The notes below the pieces were generated by a model. The model was not told the DNA's origin, searched no databases, and was given only the letters and a program-made list of their open reading frames with translations. A DNA stretch of 7,438 bases from assembly GCA_023264135.1 (NCBI GenBank), contig JALQSZ010000065.1, positions 1 through 7,438 on the forward strand, written 5' to 3'. Source of the stretch: Acidimicrobiales bacterium. Lineage in GTDB: Bacteria; Actinomycetota; Acidimicrobiia; Acidimicrobiales; Acidimicrobilacustridaceae. This document shows, piece after piece, positions 1-7,055 of this stretch. The stretch's first letter is position 1; every line of letters begins with the position of its first letter. Both the position numbers and the translations under genes were made by a program.

Positions 1-93
1 ATCCTCGGCTATCGCAACCTGATCTGGGTTGTCCTGGTGCTCTATGGGCTGGCGTTCCTCTTCGGGCGTCGTCACCTCGTTTCCGGCGCCTGA
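1..93 (+). CDS. C-terminal end of an unidentified membrane protein (partial)
   Basis: Frame 1 is open from the left edge to a TGA at 91-93 and encodes 30 residues. They read as a hydrophobic stretch (about residues 8-21, rich in I, W, V, L, A and F) followed by FGRRHLVSGA. That looks like a last transmembrane helix with a short, positively charged, probably cytoplasmic tail. The family cannot be named from so little sequence. The codons fit the neighbouring genes, and the stop lies 89 bases before purA on the same strand, so the gene could be co-transcribed with the purine cluster or could end just before its promoter. The call that this is coding rests on the uninterrupted frame and the membrane-like composition only. 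Confidence 0.55.
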   Translation: MLGYRNLIWVVLVLYGLAFLFGRRHLVSGA

Positions 94-113
94 ATTCGAA
101 TCGCATCGAATTC
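92..113. repeat. Perfect 8-bp inverted repeat with 6-bp spacer upstream of purA
   Basis: The arms GAATTCGA (92-99) and TCGAATTC (106-113) are exact reverse complements separated by ATCGCA. The same stretch also holds the direct repeat TCGAAT at 96-101 and 106-111, ten bases or about one helical turn apart. The left arm overlaps the TGA of the upstream gene. The element sits about 28 bases before a possible -10 box and 69 bases before the purA start, where an operator for a dimeric regulator could lie. It could also fold as a hairpin ending the upstream transcript, but no T run follows. The symmetry is directly visible; the operator role is inference. Confidence 0.45.
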
Positions 114-140
114 CACTAAAGCCTCAGATGGTTGGCCGGG

Positions 141-146
141 TAGGGT
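141..146 (+). promoter_or_regulatory. Possible -10 element for the purA operon
   Basis: TAGGGT fits the TANNNT pattern common in actinobacterial housekeeping promoters. It would give a leader of roughly 30 bases before the purA GTG, with room for the ribosome binding site. No convincing -35 hexamer is present at the usual spacing, so this is a weak call based on position and consensus alone. Confidence 0.25.
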
Positions 147-171
147 TGTCCGTCCCCTTCCAGGCGATTCC

Positions 172-177
172 GAGGAG
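172..177 (+). promoter_or_regulatory. Ribosome binding site of purA
   Basis: GAGGAG lies 5 bases before the GTG at 183. This strong Shine-Dalgarno match decides the start, because the encoded N-terminus then matches PurA proteins exactly in register. Confidence 0.8.
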
Positions 178-182
178 TCACC

Positions 183-1463
183 GTGCCAGCAACCGTCGTC
201 GTCGGAACCCAATGGGGTGACGAGGGCAAGGGCAAGTTCACCGACCTGTTCGCCCGCGATCAACATCTCGTCGTCCGCTATCAAGGTGGCCACAACGCGG
301 GCCACACCCTCGTGGTCGATGGCGAGTCCTTCAAATTGCAGCTGGTCCCCAGCGGCATCCTCTATCCCCACATCACGCCGGTCATCGGCAACGGCGTGGT
401 CGTTGATCCTCGCGTGCTCATCGCAGAACTCGACATGCTCGAGGGCAAAGGCGTCGATACCTCGAAGCTGAAGATCAGCGGCAATGCGCATTTGATCCTC
501 CCGTATCACCAAGAACTCGACAAGCTCACCGAGCGCCGTCTTGGAAAGAACAAGGTCGGCACGACTAAGCGCGGCATCGGGCCGGCGTATGCCGACAAGG
601 CATCTCGTGTTGGTTTGCGGGTGCAGGATCTTCTTGATCCGAAAATCTTCCGCGAGAAGCTCGACGTTGCTCTCAAAGAGAAGAACGCGATTTTCGCGAA
701 GGTGTTCAATCAGCTTCCTCTCGATGGCGATGCCATCGCCGCGGAGTATCTCGATGTGTGTGCGCCTCGTCTTGCGCCGATGATCACCGATTCGGTGAAT
801 CTCATTCACGAATCGCTTGAGGCTGGCGAAAACGTTTTGCTCGAAGGCGCGCAGGCAACCTTCCTTGATCTCGATCACGGCACGTATCCGTTCGTGACGT
901 CATCGAACCCAGTTGCTGGCGGCGCGTGCACCGGCGCGGGAATCGGTCCGCGTTATATCGATCGAGTTGTTGGTATCGCGAAGGCCTACACAACCCGCGT
1001 TGGTTCTGGCCCGTTCCCGACCGAACTCACCGATGAAATCGGCGACGCGCTCATTGATATTGGTCATGAATATGGAACGAACACTGGCCGCCGTCGCCGA
1101 ACAGGTTGGTGCGACGCTGTCATGTTGCGTCATTCGGTTCGTTTGAATTCACTTTCTGAAATTGCACTCACGAAGCTCGACGTATTCGACACCTTCGATT
1201 CGATCAAGGTGTGCATCGCCTATGAACTCAACGGCGAAACGTTCACGCATCTTCCGTATCACCAGTCGGTGCTGCACGAAGTCACGCCGGTCTATGCCGA
1301 GTTCCCCGGTTGGAAGACCGATATCTCCGGTGTGACCACGCGTGAGGAACTTCCAAAAGAGGCCTACGACTACGTCGCGTTCTTGCAAGAGCAGATCGGT
1401 GTGCCGATTGGTCTTGTCGGCGTTGGTCCTGGTCGCGATCAGTATCTGAACTTCAACGACTGA
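183..1463 (+). CDS. purA: Adenylosuccinate synthetase PurA
   Basis: This cytoplasmic enzyme joins IMP and aspartate, using GTP, to form adenylosuccinate, the first committed step from IMP to AMP. The 426-residue product has the family's usual length and motifs. The GDEGKGK loop is at residues 12-18 with the catalytic Asp13, and GGHNAGHT at 35-42 gives the catalytic His41, both in the same register as the E. coli enzyme. Further on come [11 protein letters not shown], the [19 protein letters not shown] block, [22 protein letters not shown] and a C-terminal [13 protein letters not shown] in place of GAQGT is what I recall for actinobacterial PurA. The GTG start follows a strong ribosome binding site. 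The gene opens the purine cluster, and its TGA overlaps the purD ATG by one base (TGATG), suggesting coupled translation. The call is secure. Confidence 0.98.
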   Translation: MPATVVVGTQWGDEGKGKFTDLFARDQHLVVRYQGGHNAGHTLVVDGESFKLQLVPSGILYPHITPVIGNGVVVDPRVLIAELDMLEGKGVDTSKLKISGNAHLILPYHQELDKLTERRLGKNKVGTTKRGIGPAYADKASRVGLRVQDLLDPKIFREKLDVALKEKNAIFAKVFNQLPLDGDAIAAEYLDVCAPRLAPMITDSVNLIHESLEAGENVLLEGAQATFLDLDHGTYPFVTSSNPVAGGACTGAGIGPRYIDRVVGIAKAYTTRVGSGPFPTELTDEIGDALIDIGHEYGTNTGRRRRTGWCDAVMLRHSVRLNSLSEIALTKLDVFDTFDSIKVCIAYELNGETFTHLPYHQSVLHEVTPVYAEFPGWKTDISGVTTREELPKEAYDYVAFLQEQIGVPIGLVGVGPGRDQYLNFND

Positions 1464-2704
1464 TGAAGGTTTGCGTCGTCGGTTCTGGTGGTCGCGAGCA
1501 TGCGCTTGCGACGGTGCTGCGACGTCATCACGAAGTCATTGTCACGCCGGGCAATCCAGGAATTCCTGGTTCTGTCGCAACACCTGCAACAGAGATTGAT
1601 GCCGATCTCTATGTGATCGGCCCGGAAGCGCCGTTGGTTGCTGGTCTTGCCGATGAACTTCGTGCTGCAGGCAAATTGGTGTTTGGACCGGGTGCCGACG
1701 GTGCGCGTCTTGAAGGTTCGAAAGCGTGGATGAAAGAGGTCCTTGTCGCTGCCGGTGTTCCTACGGCGCGACACGGAACGTTCACGGAAGCAGAACCTGC
1801 ATTCGCTTTTCTCGACACCCTTGATGGTTTGTACGTCGTGAAGACCGACGGTCTCGCTGCAGGCAAAGGCGTCATTGTCACGACGTCGCTCGAAGAAGCT
1901 CGCGCAGCAGTACTCGAGTATCTCTCTGGTGACGCATTTGGCGACGCGGGTCGCACGCTTGTGATTGAAGAAGGACTCACCGGCCCCGAAGTTTCTGTGC
2001 TGGCAATTTGCGATGGCACGAACGCGGTTGCGCTTGCTCCGGCACAAGACTTCAAACGCGTTGGTGACGGCGATGCGGGACCAAACACCGGTGGGATGGG
2101 CGCGTATTCACCTGTTCCAGTCGCTGATCAATCGGTGATCGACGCGGTGATGAACGACGGTGTGCTTCCGACGCTTCAGTACTTGCGCTCGATCGGCATC
2201 GACTACCGCGGTGTTCTCTACGCCGGTCTCATGCTCACGCCCACCGGTCCAAAGATGCTCGAATACAACGTGCGTTTCGGCGATCCGGAAACACAGGTCG
2301 TGCTGCCCCGACTCACGAGCGACCTCGGGGAACTCCTTGCTTCTGCAGCGTCGGGTGCACTTGGCGCTCCGCCCACCTTCGACGACGGCGCCGCGGTCAC
2401 AGTGGTGTGCGCCGCCGAGGGATACCCGCGTGATGTTCGATCAGGCGATGTCATCGAAGGTCTTGATGACGCGCACGCCGTTCAAGGCGCAACGGTGTTC
2501 TGTGCTGGCGTCGGCGCGAATGAGCAGGGTCAACTTGTCACCGCTGGTGGACGAGTGCTCACGGTGACAGGCCAGGGTGCCAATCTCACTGAAGCCCGGC
2601 AGACTGCCTACGAAGCGGTCGGCAAGATTTCTTGGCCCGGACTGCATCATCGCAACGACATTGCTTCGGCCGCTGCGGCCTCAACTGATGGAGGATCCCG
2701 ATGA
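1463..2704 (+). CDS. purD: Phosphoribosylamine-glycine ligase (GAR synthetase) PurD
   Basis: PurD uses ATP to join phosphoribosylamine and glycine into glycinamide ribonucleotide, the second step of IMP synthesis. The 413-residue protein shows the standard order. The N-terminal domain has GSGGREHA (7-14), TPGNPGI (28-34) and IGPEAPLVAGL (52-62), followed by LEGSK (83-87). The ATP-grasp region has VVKTDGLAAGKGV (125-137), DFKRVGDGDAGPNTGGMGAYSP starting at Asp196, and the metal- and ATP-binding stretch EYNVRFGDPE (267-276). A C-terminal domain of about 110 residues follows. There is no Shine-Dalgarno sequence before the ATG. The start overlaps the purA stop as TGATG, so re-initiation by ribosomes finishing purA is likely. 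The final TGA overlaps the purE ATG as ATGA. No key residue appears to be missing. Confidence 0.98.
   Translation: MKVCVVGSGGREHALATVLRRHHEVIVTPGNPGIPGSVATPATEIDADLYVIGPEAPLVAGLADELRAAGKLVFGPGADGARLEGSKAWMKEVLVAAGVPTARHGTFTEAEPAFAFLDTLDGLYVVKTDGLAAGKGVIVTTSLEEARAAVLEYLSGDAFGDAGRTLVIEEGLTGPEVSVLAICDGTNAVALAPAQDFKRVGDGDAGPNTGGMGAYSPVPVADQSVIDAVMNDGVLPTLQYLRSIGIDYRGVLYAGLMLTPTGPKMLEYNVRFGDPETQVVLPRLTSDLGELLASAASGALGAPPTFDDGAAVTVVCAAEGYPRDVRSGDVIEGLDDAHAVQGATVFCAGVGANEQGQLVTAGGRVLTVTGQGANLTEARQTAYEAVGKISWPGLHHRNDIASAAAASTDGGSR
2690..2695 (+). promoter_or_regulatory. Ribosome binding site of purE
   Basis: GGAGGA lies inside the last codons of purD, 5 bases before the purE ATG at 2701. Despite the ATGA overlap with purD, purE therefore has its own strong initiation signal and need not depend only on coupling. 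Confidence 0.75.
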
Positions 2705-3150
2705 AGGTTGCTGTTCTCATGGGCTCGCCCAACGATCGCGACAAGATGCAGGGCGCGGCCGACACGCTCGAAGCATTCGGTATCCAAGCCGATGTTCACG
2801 TGATGTCCGCCCATCGAAACCCGGCTGAAGTAACGGCGCTTGCGACGTCGGCACGCGAGAACGGCTATGTCGCCTTTATTTGTGGCGCAGGTATGGCTGC
2901 TCATCTTGCTGGCGTGGTTGCAGCACACACCACGCTTCCGGTGGTCGGTGTGCCGCTTTCTGGTGGTGCCATCAACGGTGTCGATGCGCTGTATTCCACC
3001 GTGCAGATGCCTCGGGGTATTCCTGTCGCCACCGTTGCCATCGACGGTTCGGTTAACGCGGCACTTCTTGTCGTTGAGATGCTGGCAATTACCGATACTG
3101 ATCTTCAGGCCAAGTTGCTCGATGATCGCGCTCGTCGCGCAAAGCCCTAA
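2701..3150 (+). CDS. purE: N5-carboxyaminoimidazole ribonucleotide mutase PurE (class I)
   Basis: PurE moves the carboxyl group of N5-CAIR to C4, giving CAIR. Class I features are visible: [10 protein letters not shown] at residues 7-16, SAHRNP at 36-41 with His38 and Arg39, and [10 protein letters not shown] at 62-71 with His68. VGVPLSGG and [14 protein letters not shown] follow. Class II enzymes, which use CO2 directly, have SAHKT and AGRSNALSG-type segments instead, so PurK should be needed. No purK is in the window; purD and purB flank the gene. At 149 residues it is short: aligned by eye with E. coli PurE it lacks a few N-terminal residues and about 11 at the C-terminus, ending ARRAKP. 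Asn11 stands where E. coli has Ser18. Neither change removes a known catalytic residue. The ATG overlaps the purD stop by four bases. Confidence 0.96.
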   Translation: MKVAVLMGSPNDRDKMQGAADTLEAFGIQADVHVMSAHRNPAEVTALATSARENGYVAFICGAGMAAHLAGVVAAHTTLPVVGVPLSGGAINGVDALYSTVQMPRGIPVATVAIDGSVNAALLVVEMLAITDTDLQAKLLDDRARRAKP

Positions 3151-3228
3151 TCGGGAAATCGCGCCGGGTCGGCCTCGGGGTCGTCGTATCCTAAAGAGGT
3201 GCCCGTTTTGGGCCCTTGAGGAGACCGA
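3151..3228 (+). promoter_or_regulatory. purE-purB intergenic leader with small hairpin and possible -10 box
   Basis: This 78-base gap is the longest between the + strand purine genes. It holds TATCCT at 3187-3192, which fits TANNNT and matches TATAAT at four positions, but has no good -35. Next comes a short hairpin with stem GCCC (3201-3204) and GGGC (3210-3213) and a GTTTT loop. The stem can extend past one mismatch with three more pairs, one of them G-T. No T run follows the hairpin, so it is not a standard terminator. GGGTCG occurs twice, at 3166-3171 and 3178-3183. The gap may carry an internal promoter or a spot where the transcript is processed. This is inference from weak motifs. Confidence 0.25.
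3218..3223 (+). promoter_or_regulatory. Ribosome binding site of purB
   Basis: GAGGAG lies 5 bases before the ATG at 3229, the same sequence and spacing as at purA. It supports the chosen start, which gives the N-terminus expected for actinobacterial PurB. Confidence 0.8.
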
Positions 3229-4659
3229 ATGGCGTCCACGTCTGTGCCCAATGTGCTTGCTGCTCGTTATGCGAGCGCCGAGATGGTCCAACTGTGGTCG
3301 CCGCAACAGAAGATCGTCCTTGAGCGCGAACTGTGGCTCGCGGTGCTTGAAGCGCAGCGCGATCTCGGCGTTGCGGTTCCCGACGACGCGATCGATGCCT
3401 ACCGCCGAGTGATCGAACAGGTTGATCTCGATTCCATCGATGCACGTGAACGCGTTACTCGCCACGATGTGAAAGCGCGCATCGACGAGTTCTGTGCGCT
3501 TGCCGGTCACGAACAGATTCACAAGGGGATGACGTCTCGCGACCTCACCGAGAACGTCGAACAACTGCAGGTGCGTCGTTCGTTGGTGGTGATTCGGGGC
3601 CGCATGCTCGCCGCCCTCGCCCGCTTGGCCGAACGTGCTGCGGAATCAGCGTCGCTAGTGATGACCGGTCGTTCACACAATGTTCCCGCACAAGCAACGA
3701 CACTCGGTAAGCGATTCGCCAACGCTGGTGAAGAACTGTTGCAAGCGCTCTACCGAGTTGATGATCTTCTTGCCCGTTACCCAATGCGCGGCATCAAAGG
3801 CCCAGTTGGCACGCAACAAGACATGCTCGATCTCTTTGATGGCGACAGCGCGCGTCTCGAACAACTTGAATCCCGCGTCGCTGCGCACCTCGGATTCGAT
3901 GCGTGGCTTACCAACGTTGGTCAGGTGTATCCGCGTTCGCTCGATCTCGATGTCGTGTCCGCGCTTGTGCAAGCAGCTGCGGGTCCCGCTGATCTTGCGC
4001 TCACCATTCGTCTGATGGCTGGCCAAGAACTGGCGACAGAGGGTTTCCGTCCTGGTCAGGTCGGCTCTTCGGCCATGCCTCACAAGATGAACAGTCGCAG
4101 TTGCGAGCGCATCGGTGGTTTGCTCGCCATTCTTCGCGGGCATCTCACAATGGTTGCGTCACTCGCGGGTGATCAATGGAACGAAGGCGATGTGAGTTGT
4201 TCGGTGGTACGTCGTGTCGCGCTGCCCGACGCGTTTCTTGCCATCGATGGCCTCTTCGAAACCTTCCTTACGGTCCTTGCCGACTTCGGTTCCTATCCCG
4301 CAGTGATCGAACGCGAACTCGATCGCTACCTGCCCTTCCTCGCAACGACCAAAGTGCTTGTGGCTGCAGTGCGAAACGGTGTTGGTCGCGAACAGGCGCA
4401 TGAAGCGATCAAAGAACATGCGGTTGCTGCTGCGTTGCGACTTCGCGAAGACGGCGCCGAGGGCAACGACCTCATTGAACGTCTCGCTGCCGATCCGCGA
4501 CTTGGACTCGCTCCCGATGAACTCGCGGGCGTGCTCGCCAATCCAATCGACTTCGTTGGTTGCGCACCCGATCAGGTCGCAGCATTTGTTGCCACGGTGT
4601 CGACCCTCGTGTCGGCAGACCCCGCTGCTGCTGGGTATCGTCCGGGCGACATCCTCTAA
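3229..4659 (+). CDS. purB: Adenylosuccinate lyase PurB
   Basis: PurB removes fumarate from two substrates: SAICAR, giving AICAR in IMP synthesis, and adenylosuccinate, giving AMP after PurA. The 476-residue product belongs to the fumarase/aspartase superfamily. RHDVKARIDEF with His79 and Asp80, then HKGMTSRDLTEN (98-109), form part of the active site. TGRSHNVPAQATTLGKR supplies the probable general acid His150. The signature loop GSSAMPHKMNSRSCERI begins at Gly279, with the conserved serines 280-281 and Lys286. The N-terminal PNVLAARYASAEMV and the motif ELDRYLPFLATTKVL are close to what I recall of mycobacterial PurB, the main evidence for an actinobacterial host. The gene starts 78 bases after purE with its own ribosome binding site and ends 37 bases before purC. 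No abnormality is seen. Confidence 0.98.
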   Translation: MASTSVPNVLAARYASAEMVQLWSPQQKIVLERELWLAVLEAQRDLGVAVPDDAIDAYRRVIEQVDLDSIDARERVTRHDVKARIDEFCALAGHEQIHKGMTSRDLTENVEQLQVRRSLVVIRGRMLAALARLAERAAESASLVMTGRSHNVPAQATTLGKRFANAGEELLQALYRVDDLLARYPMRGIKGPVGTQQDMLDLFDGDSARLEQLESRVAAHLGFDAWLTNVGQVYPRSLDLDVVSALVQAAAGPADLALTIRLMAGQELATEGFRPGQVGSSAMPHKMNSRSCERIGGLLAILRGHLTMVASLAGDQWNEGDVSCSVVRRVALPDAFLAIDGLFETFLTVLADFGSYPAVIERELDRYLPFLATTKVLVAAVRNGVGREQAHEAIKEHAVAAALRLREDGAEGNDLIERLAADPRLGLAPDELAGVLANPIDFVGCAPDQVAAFVATVSTLVSADPAAAGYRPGDIL

Positions 4660-4683
4660 CGAGGTTTTCCGCCCGTCGTCTCT

Positions 4684-4688
4684 AGGAG
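4684..4688 (+). promoter_or_regulatory. Ribosome binding site of purC
   Basis: AGGAG lies 8 bases before the GTG at 4697. The frame is open far upstream inside purB, so this site and the family N-terminus together fix the start. Confidence 0.7.
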
Positions 4689-4696
4689 CCCCCACC

Positions 4697-5572
4697 GTGA
4701 CCGACGCATTGCCCCACCTCTATTCCGGCAAAGTTCGCGACATTTACGACGCGGGTGACAATCGCCTCCTCATGGTCACTTCCGACCGTCTGAGTGCGTT
4801 CGATGTCGTGATGGCCGAACCGATTCCGGACAAGGGTCGCGTGCTCACCGCGATGTCGGCCTTCTGGTTCGAGAAGTTCCAAGGCATCGTTGGAAGTCAT
4901 CTGCTTTCCACTTCGCTCGATGACTGTCCTCCTGCCGCCCAGCGCGACGAATGGCAGGGCCGCATCATGCTGTGTCGCAAGGCCGAGATGCTCCCCATCG
5001 AATGCATAGTTCGCGGGTATCTCACCGGTTCGGCATGGAAGGAATACAAGGCCGATGGCACGATGCACGGCCAGCAACTTCCGGCAGGTTTGCTCGAATC
5101 AGCACAGTTACCAGAACCGGTTTTCACCCCGTCGACCAAAGCCGCCGAGGGCCACGACGAGAACATTTCGTTTGAAGCTGCGGTCGATCTGATTGGACTC
5201 GATCTCGCGGAACGGGCTCGTTCGGTTGCGCTCGAGCTCTACACAAAGGGTGCGGAGTGGGCGGCGGCACGAGGCATTCTCATCGCCGATACCAAATTCG
5301 AACTTGGCCTCATCGATGGTGAGTTGGTGTTGTGCGACGAGGTGCTGACCCCGGATTCTTCTCGGTTCTGGCCTGCGGATGCGTGGACGCCAGGCAGCAC
5401 ACCGCCGTCGTTCGATAAGCAACCGGTTCGCGATTATCTCGATGGGCTCGACTGGAATAAGCAGCCCCCGGCGCCACCGTTGCCGGCCGAAGTGGTCGAC
5501 ACCACCAGCGCTCGCTACATCGATGCCTATGAACGAATCACCGGCCGTTCGTTTAGCGAATGGCGCGGGTGA
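4697..5572 (+). CDS. purC: Phosphoribosylaminoimidazole-succinocarboxamide (SAICAR) synthase PurC
   Basis: PurC uses ATP to couple CAIR with aspartate, producing SAICAR, the substrate of PurB encoded just upstream. The 291-residue protein is of the longer type (about 290-300 residues, as in mycobacteria and yeast) and not the E. coli type of about 237. Motifs in order: YSGKVRDIY (9-17, ATP-binding), TSDRLSAFD (28-36), PIECIVRGYLTGS (100-112), EPVFTPSTKAAEGHDENI (140-157), IADTKFELG (196-204) and DEVLTPDSSRFW (214-225). Starting at GTG 4697 gives an N-terminus beginning just before the SGKVRD motif, as expected. The same frame reads upstream without a stop to 4358, but that part overlaps purB in another frame and shows no PurC similarity. 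A 58-base gap separates its TGA from purS. Confidence 0.97.
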   Translation: MTDALPHLYSGKVRDIYDAGDNRLLMVTSDRLSAFDVVMAEPIPDKGRVLTAMSAFWFEKFQGIVGSHLLSTSLDDCPPAAQRDEWQGRIMLCRKAEMLPIECIVRGYLTGSAWKEYKADGTMHGQQLPAGLLESAQLPEPVFTPSTKAAEGHDENISFEAAVDLIGLDLAERARSVALELYTKGAEWAAARGILIADTKFELGLIDGELVLCDEVLTPDSSRFWPADAWTPGSTPPSFDKQPVRDYLDGLDWNKQPPAPPLPAEVVDTTSARYIDAYERITGRSFSEWRG

Positions 5573-5630
5573 CGATCGACCGCACCAACTTCTGCTCCGC
5601 GCCCTCGCGTCGATGTGCGAGCATGGGCGC

Positions 5631-5894
5631 ATGATCTTCTCGGTGCATGTCGAAGTCCGTCTTCGACCTGGGATCGCTGATCCCCAAGGTTCCACCATCG
5701 AACGAGCCATGCCCACACTGGGTTTTGCAGGCGTCAGCGGCGTGCGCGTCGGGAAGAGTATTCGTTTTGAAATCGACGCTGCCGATGAAGCCGCAGCGCG
5801 TTCAGAAGCAGAAGATCTGTGTCGTCGGTTCCTCACCAATCCCGTGATCGAAGACGCGATTGTTGAACTCGAACCGGCAGGCGTTGCATCGTGA
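5631..5894 (+). CDS. purS: Phosphoribosylformylglycinamidine synthase subunit PurS
   Basis: PurS is the small structural subunit of the three-part FGAM synthase. It bridges PurL and PurQ, and ammonia released by PurQ is thought to pass to PurL within the complex. The 87-residue product has the family pattern: an opening beta strand (FSVHVEVRLRPG), then DPQGSTIERAMPTLGF, then VRVGKSIRFEI, a helix rich in Ala and Glu, and LTNPVIEDAIVEL near the end. No clear Shine-Dalgarno sequence precedes the ATG at 5631. An in-frame ATG at 5613 would add six residues (MCEHGR) and has no better signal. The later start matches the usual N-terminus and is preferred. The TGA overlaps the purQ GTG by four bases, so the two subunits are probably made together. 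Confidence 0.93.
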   Translation: MIFSVHVEVRLRPGIADPQGSTIERAMPTLGFAGVSGVRVGKSIRFEIDAADEAAARSEAEDLCRRFLTNPVIEDAIVELEPAGVAS

Positions 5895-6550
5895 GTTCAC
5901 GCGTCGGGGTCGTTGTCTTCCCCGGTTCGAACTGCGAGCAAGACATGCTCGAGGCCATGCGCCTCGTAGGTGGCGAGCCTGAACTTCTGTGGCATGGCGA
6001 TGCAACAGTGAACGGCGTCGATGCGGTAATCGTTCCTGGCGGTTTTGCTCACGGGGATTACTTGCGTCCCGGAGCAATCGCACGCTTTTCACCGGTGATG
6101 TCGGCGGTTGCCGAATTCGCTGCTGCTGGCGGCCCAGTGGTCGGTATTTGCAACGGTTTTCAGGTACTCACCGAAGCGGGCCTTCTTCCTGGTGCATTGC
6201 AAAAGAACGCCGGGTTGAAGTTCGTTTGTGCACCTGCACAGTTACGTGTGGAAACGACGAACTCGGTGCTCACTCGTGCGGCCGAAAAGGGCGACGTGCT
6301 CAGCATTCCCATTAATCACTTCGAAGGTAACTACACCTGCGATGCCGAGACACTTGCGCAACTTCGCGATGAAGATCGCATTGTGTTGCGCTATGTCGTG
6401 AACCCGAATGGTTCCGTCGACGACATTGCTGGTGTGTGCAACGAAGGTCGCAATGTTGTTGGTCTGATGCCGCATCCGGAACGGTCCACGAGCGAATTGC
6501 TTGGAAGTACCGACGGATTGCCGTTGCTTCGTTCGTTGTTGTCTGTCTGA
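5891..6550 (+). CDS. purQ: Phosphoribosylformylglycinamidine synthase glutaminase subunit PurQ
   Basis: PurQ hydrolyses glutamine and supplies ammonia to PurL for converting FGAR to FGAM. The 219-residue protein is a class I glutamine amidotransferase with the triad visible: nucleophile Cys87 in GICNGFQ, and His195 and Glu197 in LMPHPERS. Other family marks are FPGSNCEQD (10-18), VPGGFAHGDYLRPGA (48-62) and PINHFEGNY. The last resembles the IAHxEGNY segment of other PurQ proteins with a small shift in residues. The GTG start overlaps the purS stop (GTGA) and lacks a strong ribosome binding site, so coupling to purS is likely. purQ is the last + strand gene before the inserted - strand gene; the facing stop codons are only 22 bases apart. 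Confidence 0.97.
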   Translation: MSSRVGVVVFPGSNCEQDMLEAMRLVGGEPELLWHGDATVNGVDAVIVPGGFAHGDYLRPGAIARFSPVMSAVAEFAAAGGPVVGICNGFQVLTEAGLLPGALQKNAGLKFVCAPAQLRVETTNSVLTRAAEKGDVLSIPINHFEGNYTCDAETLAQLRDEDRIVLRYVVNPNGSVDDIAGVCNEGRNVVGLMPHPERSTSELLGSTDGLPLLRSLLSV

Positions 6551-6572
6551 ACAAATCGCGTGAGCGGAATCT

Positions 6573-7019
6573 TCAGTTCAGAATGCCGGCGCGCTTCAGT
6601 ACGTCGCGGGGAACGCCAAGTTCCATCCACGCCTCGGGACTGAGTTCTTTGGAATCGTTGTAGGCCTTGGCCACACCAACGAACTCTTGTTCAAGGGCCA
6701 CGAGATCGATCGGCGACTCGAGTTCCTCAAGTTCTTTTTGCTTCTTGATCTTCGATTGAACGAGATCAAGTTTCCGCAAAGGATCCTTTTCCGTTGCAAG
6801 AGTGGCGTCGATCTTTTCGATGCTCTTGCGCAAACCTTCGGGCGTGATGGGTCGACCGCGCTTGGGCTTTGCTGACTCGATTGCCTGCAAGTAGCGACGC
6901 ACGATCTGTCCACGCTCGCGACCTTCTTTGAGCGCGAGCTTGTGGCTCGCGGTCATCGTCCCGGGCGGAAGGCCGAGTCGGGGCTTGCCCTCGGAAGATT
7001 CTGAGGTCGGATCGCTCAT
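6573..7019 (-). CDS. Uncharacterised basic protein with AT-hook-like motif, inserted between purQ and purL
   Basis: I cannot assign a characterised family; I faintly recall similar hypothetical proteins in Actinobacteria. From the ATG at 7019 the product has 148 residues and is rich in Lys, Glu and Arg, with no signal peptide or membrane segment, so it is probably cytoplasmic. Parts: a polar N-terminus with [22 protein letters not shown] (16-37), a basic segment with KPKRGRP (51-57) matching the AT-hook core (K/R-G-R-P), a charged helical and possibly coiled-coil region (about 61-101), and a C-terminus with a tryptophan and a turn ([19 protein letters not shown], 127-145) that could be helix-turn-helix-like. 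DNA binding is plausible but inferred. The start is uncertain: in-frame ATG at 7034 and GTG at 7097 are alternatives, and none has a good ribosome binding site. Clean codon structure and the lack of any + strand gene here support it as real. Confidence 0.8.
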   Translation of the reverse strand: MSDPTSESSEGKPRLGLPPGTMTASHKLALKEGRERGQIVRRYLQAIESAKPKRGRPITPEGLRKSIEKIDATLATEKDPLRKLDLVQSKIKKQKELEELESPIDLVALEQEFVGVAKAYNDSKELSPEAWMELGVPRDVLKRAGILN

Positions 7020-7039
7020 AAACGTTGAGTCCATCACAC

Positions 7040-7055
7040 CGCCGACACGCCGACA
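7040..7055. repeat. Tandem 8-bp direct repeat
   Basis: CGCCGACA occurs twice without a gap, at 7040-7047 and 7048-7055. It could be a pair of protein-binding half sites in the divergent promoter region, or chance in a GC-rich stretch. Confidence 0.3.

Noticed and set aside
94..182. Purine riboswitch or other structured RNA leader upstream of purA
   Set aside because: The likely leader is only about 30 bases, and no purine aptamer core or three-way junction pattern is visible.
183..700. Apparent change from C-ending to more T-ending codons along purA as a sign of recombination
   Set aside because: The drift is mild and by eye only, and the encoded protein is uniformly typical PurA; normal codon variation explains it.
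72..878. A 268-codon open frame on the - strand across the 5' half of purA
   Set aside because: It is antisense to purA, with no recognisable domain and no plausible start signal; it mirrors the purA codon bias.
3201..3213. GCCC-GTTTT-GGGC hairpin as an intrinsic terminator after purE
   Set aside because: The core stem is only four pairs and no T run follows; a terminator here would cut off the rest of the operon.
2647..3564. A 305-codon open frame on the - strand across purE and the start of purB
   Set aside because: It lies antisense to two secure genes, and its composition (many His, Arg and Cys, no family motif) is that of a shadow frame in codon-biased DNA.
4358..4696. Upstream in-frame extension of purC
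   Set aside because: It would overlap about 300 bases of purB in another frame and encodes Arg/Ser-rich residues without PurC similarity. GTG 4697 has a ribosome binding site and the correct N-terminus.
6551..6572. Bidirectional terminator between the convergent purQ and - strand genes
   Set aside because: The 22-base gap shows only a three-pair CGC/GCG stem and no T tract on either strand.
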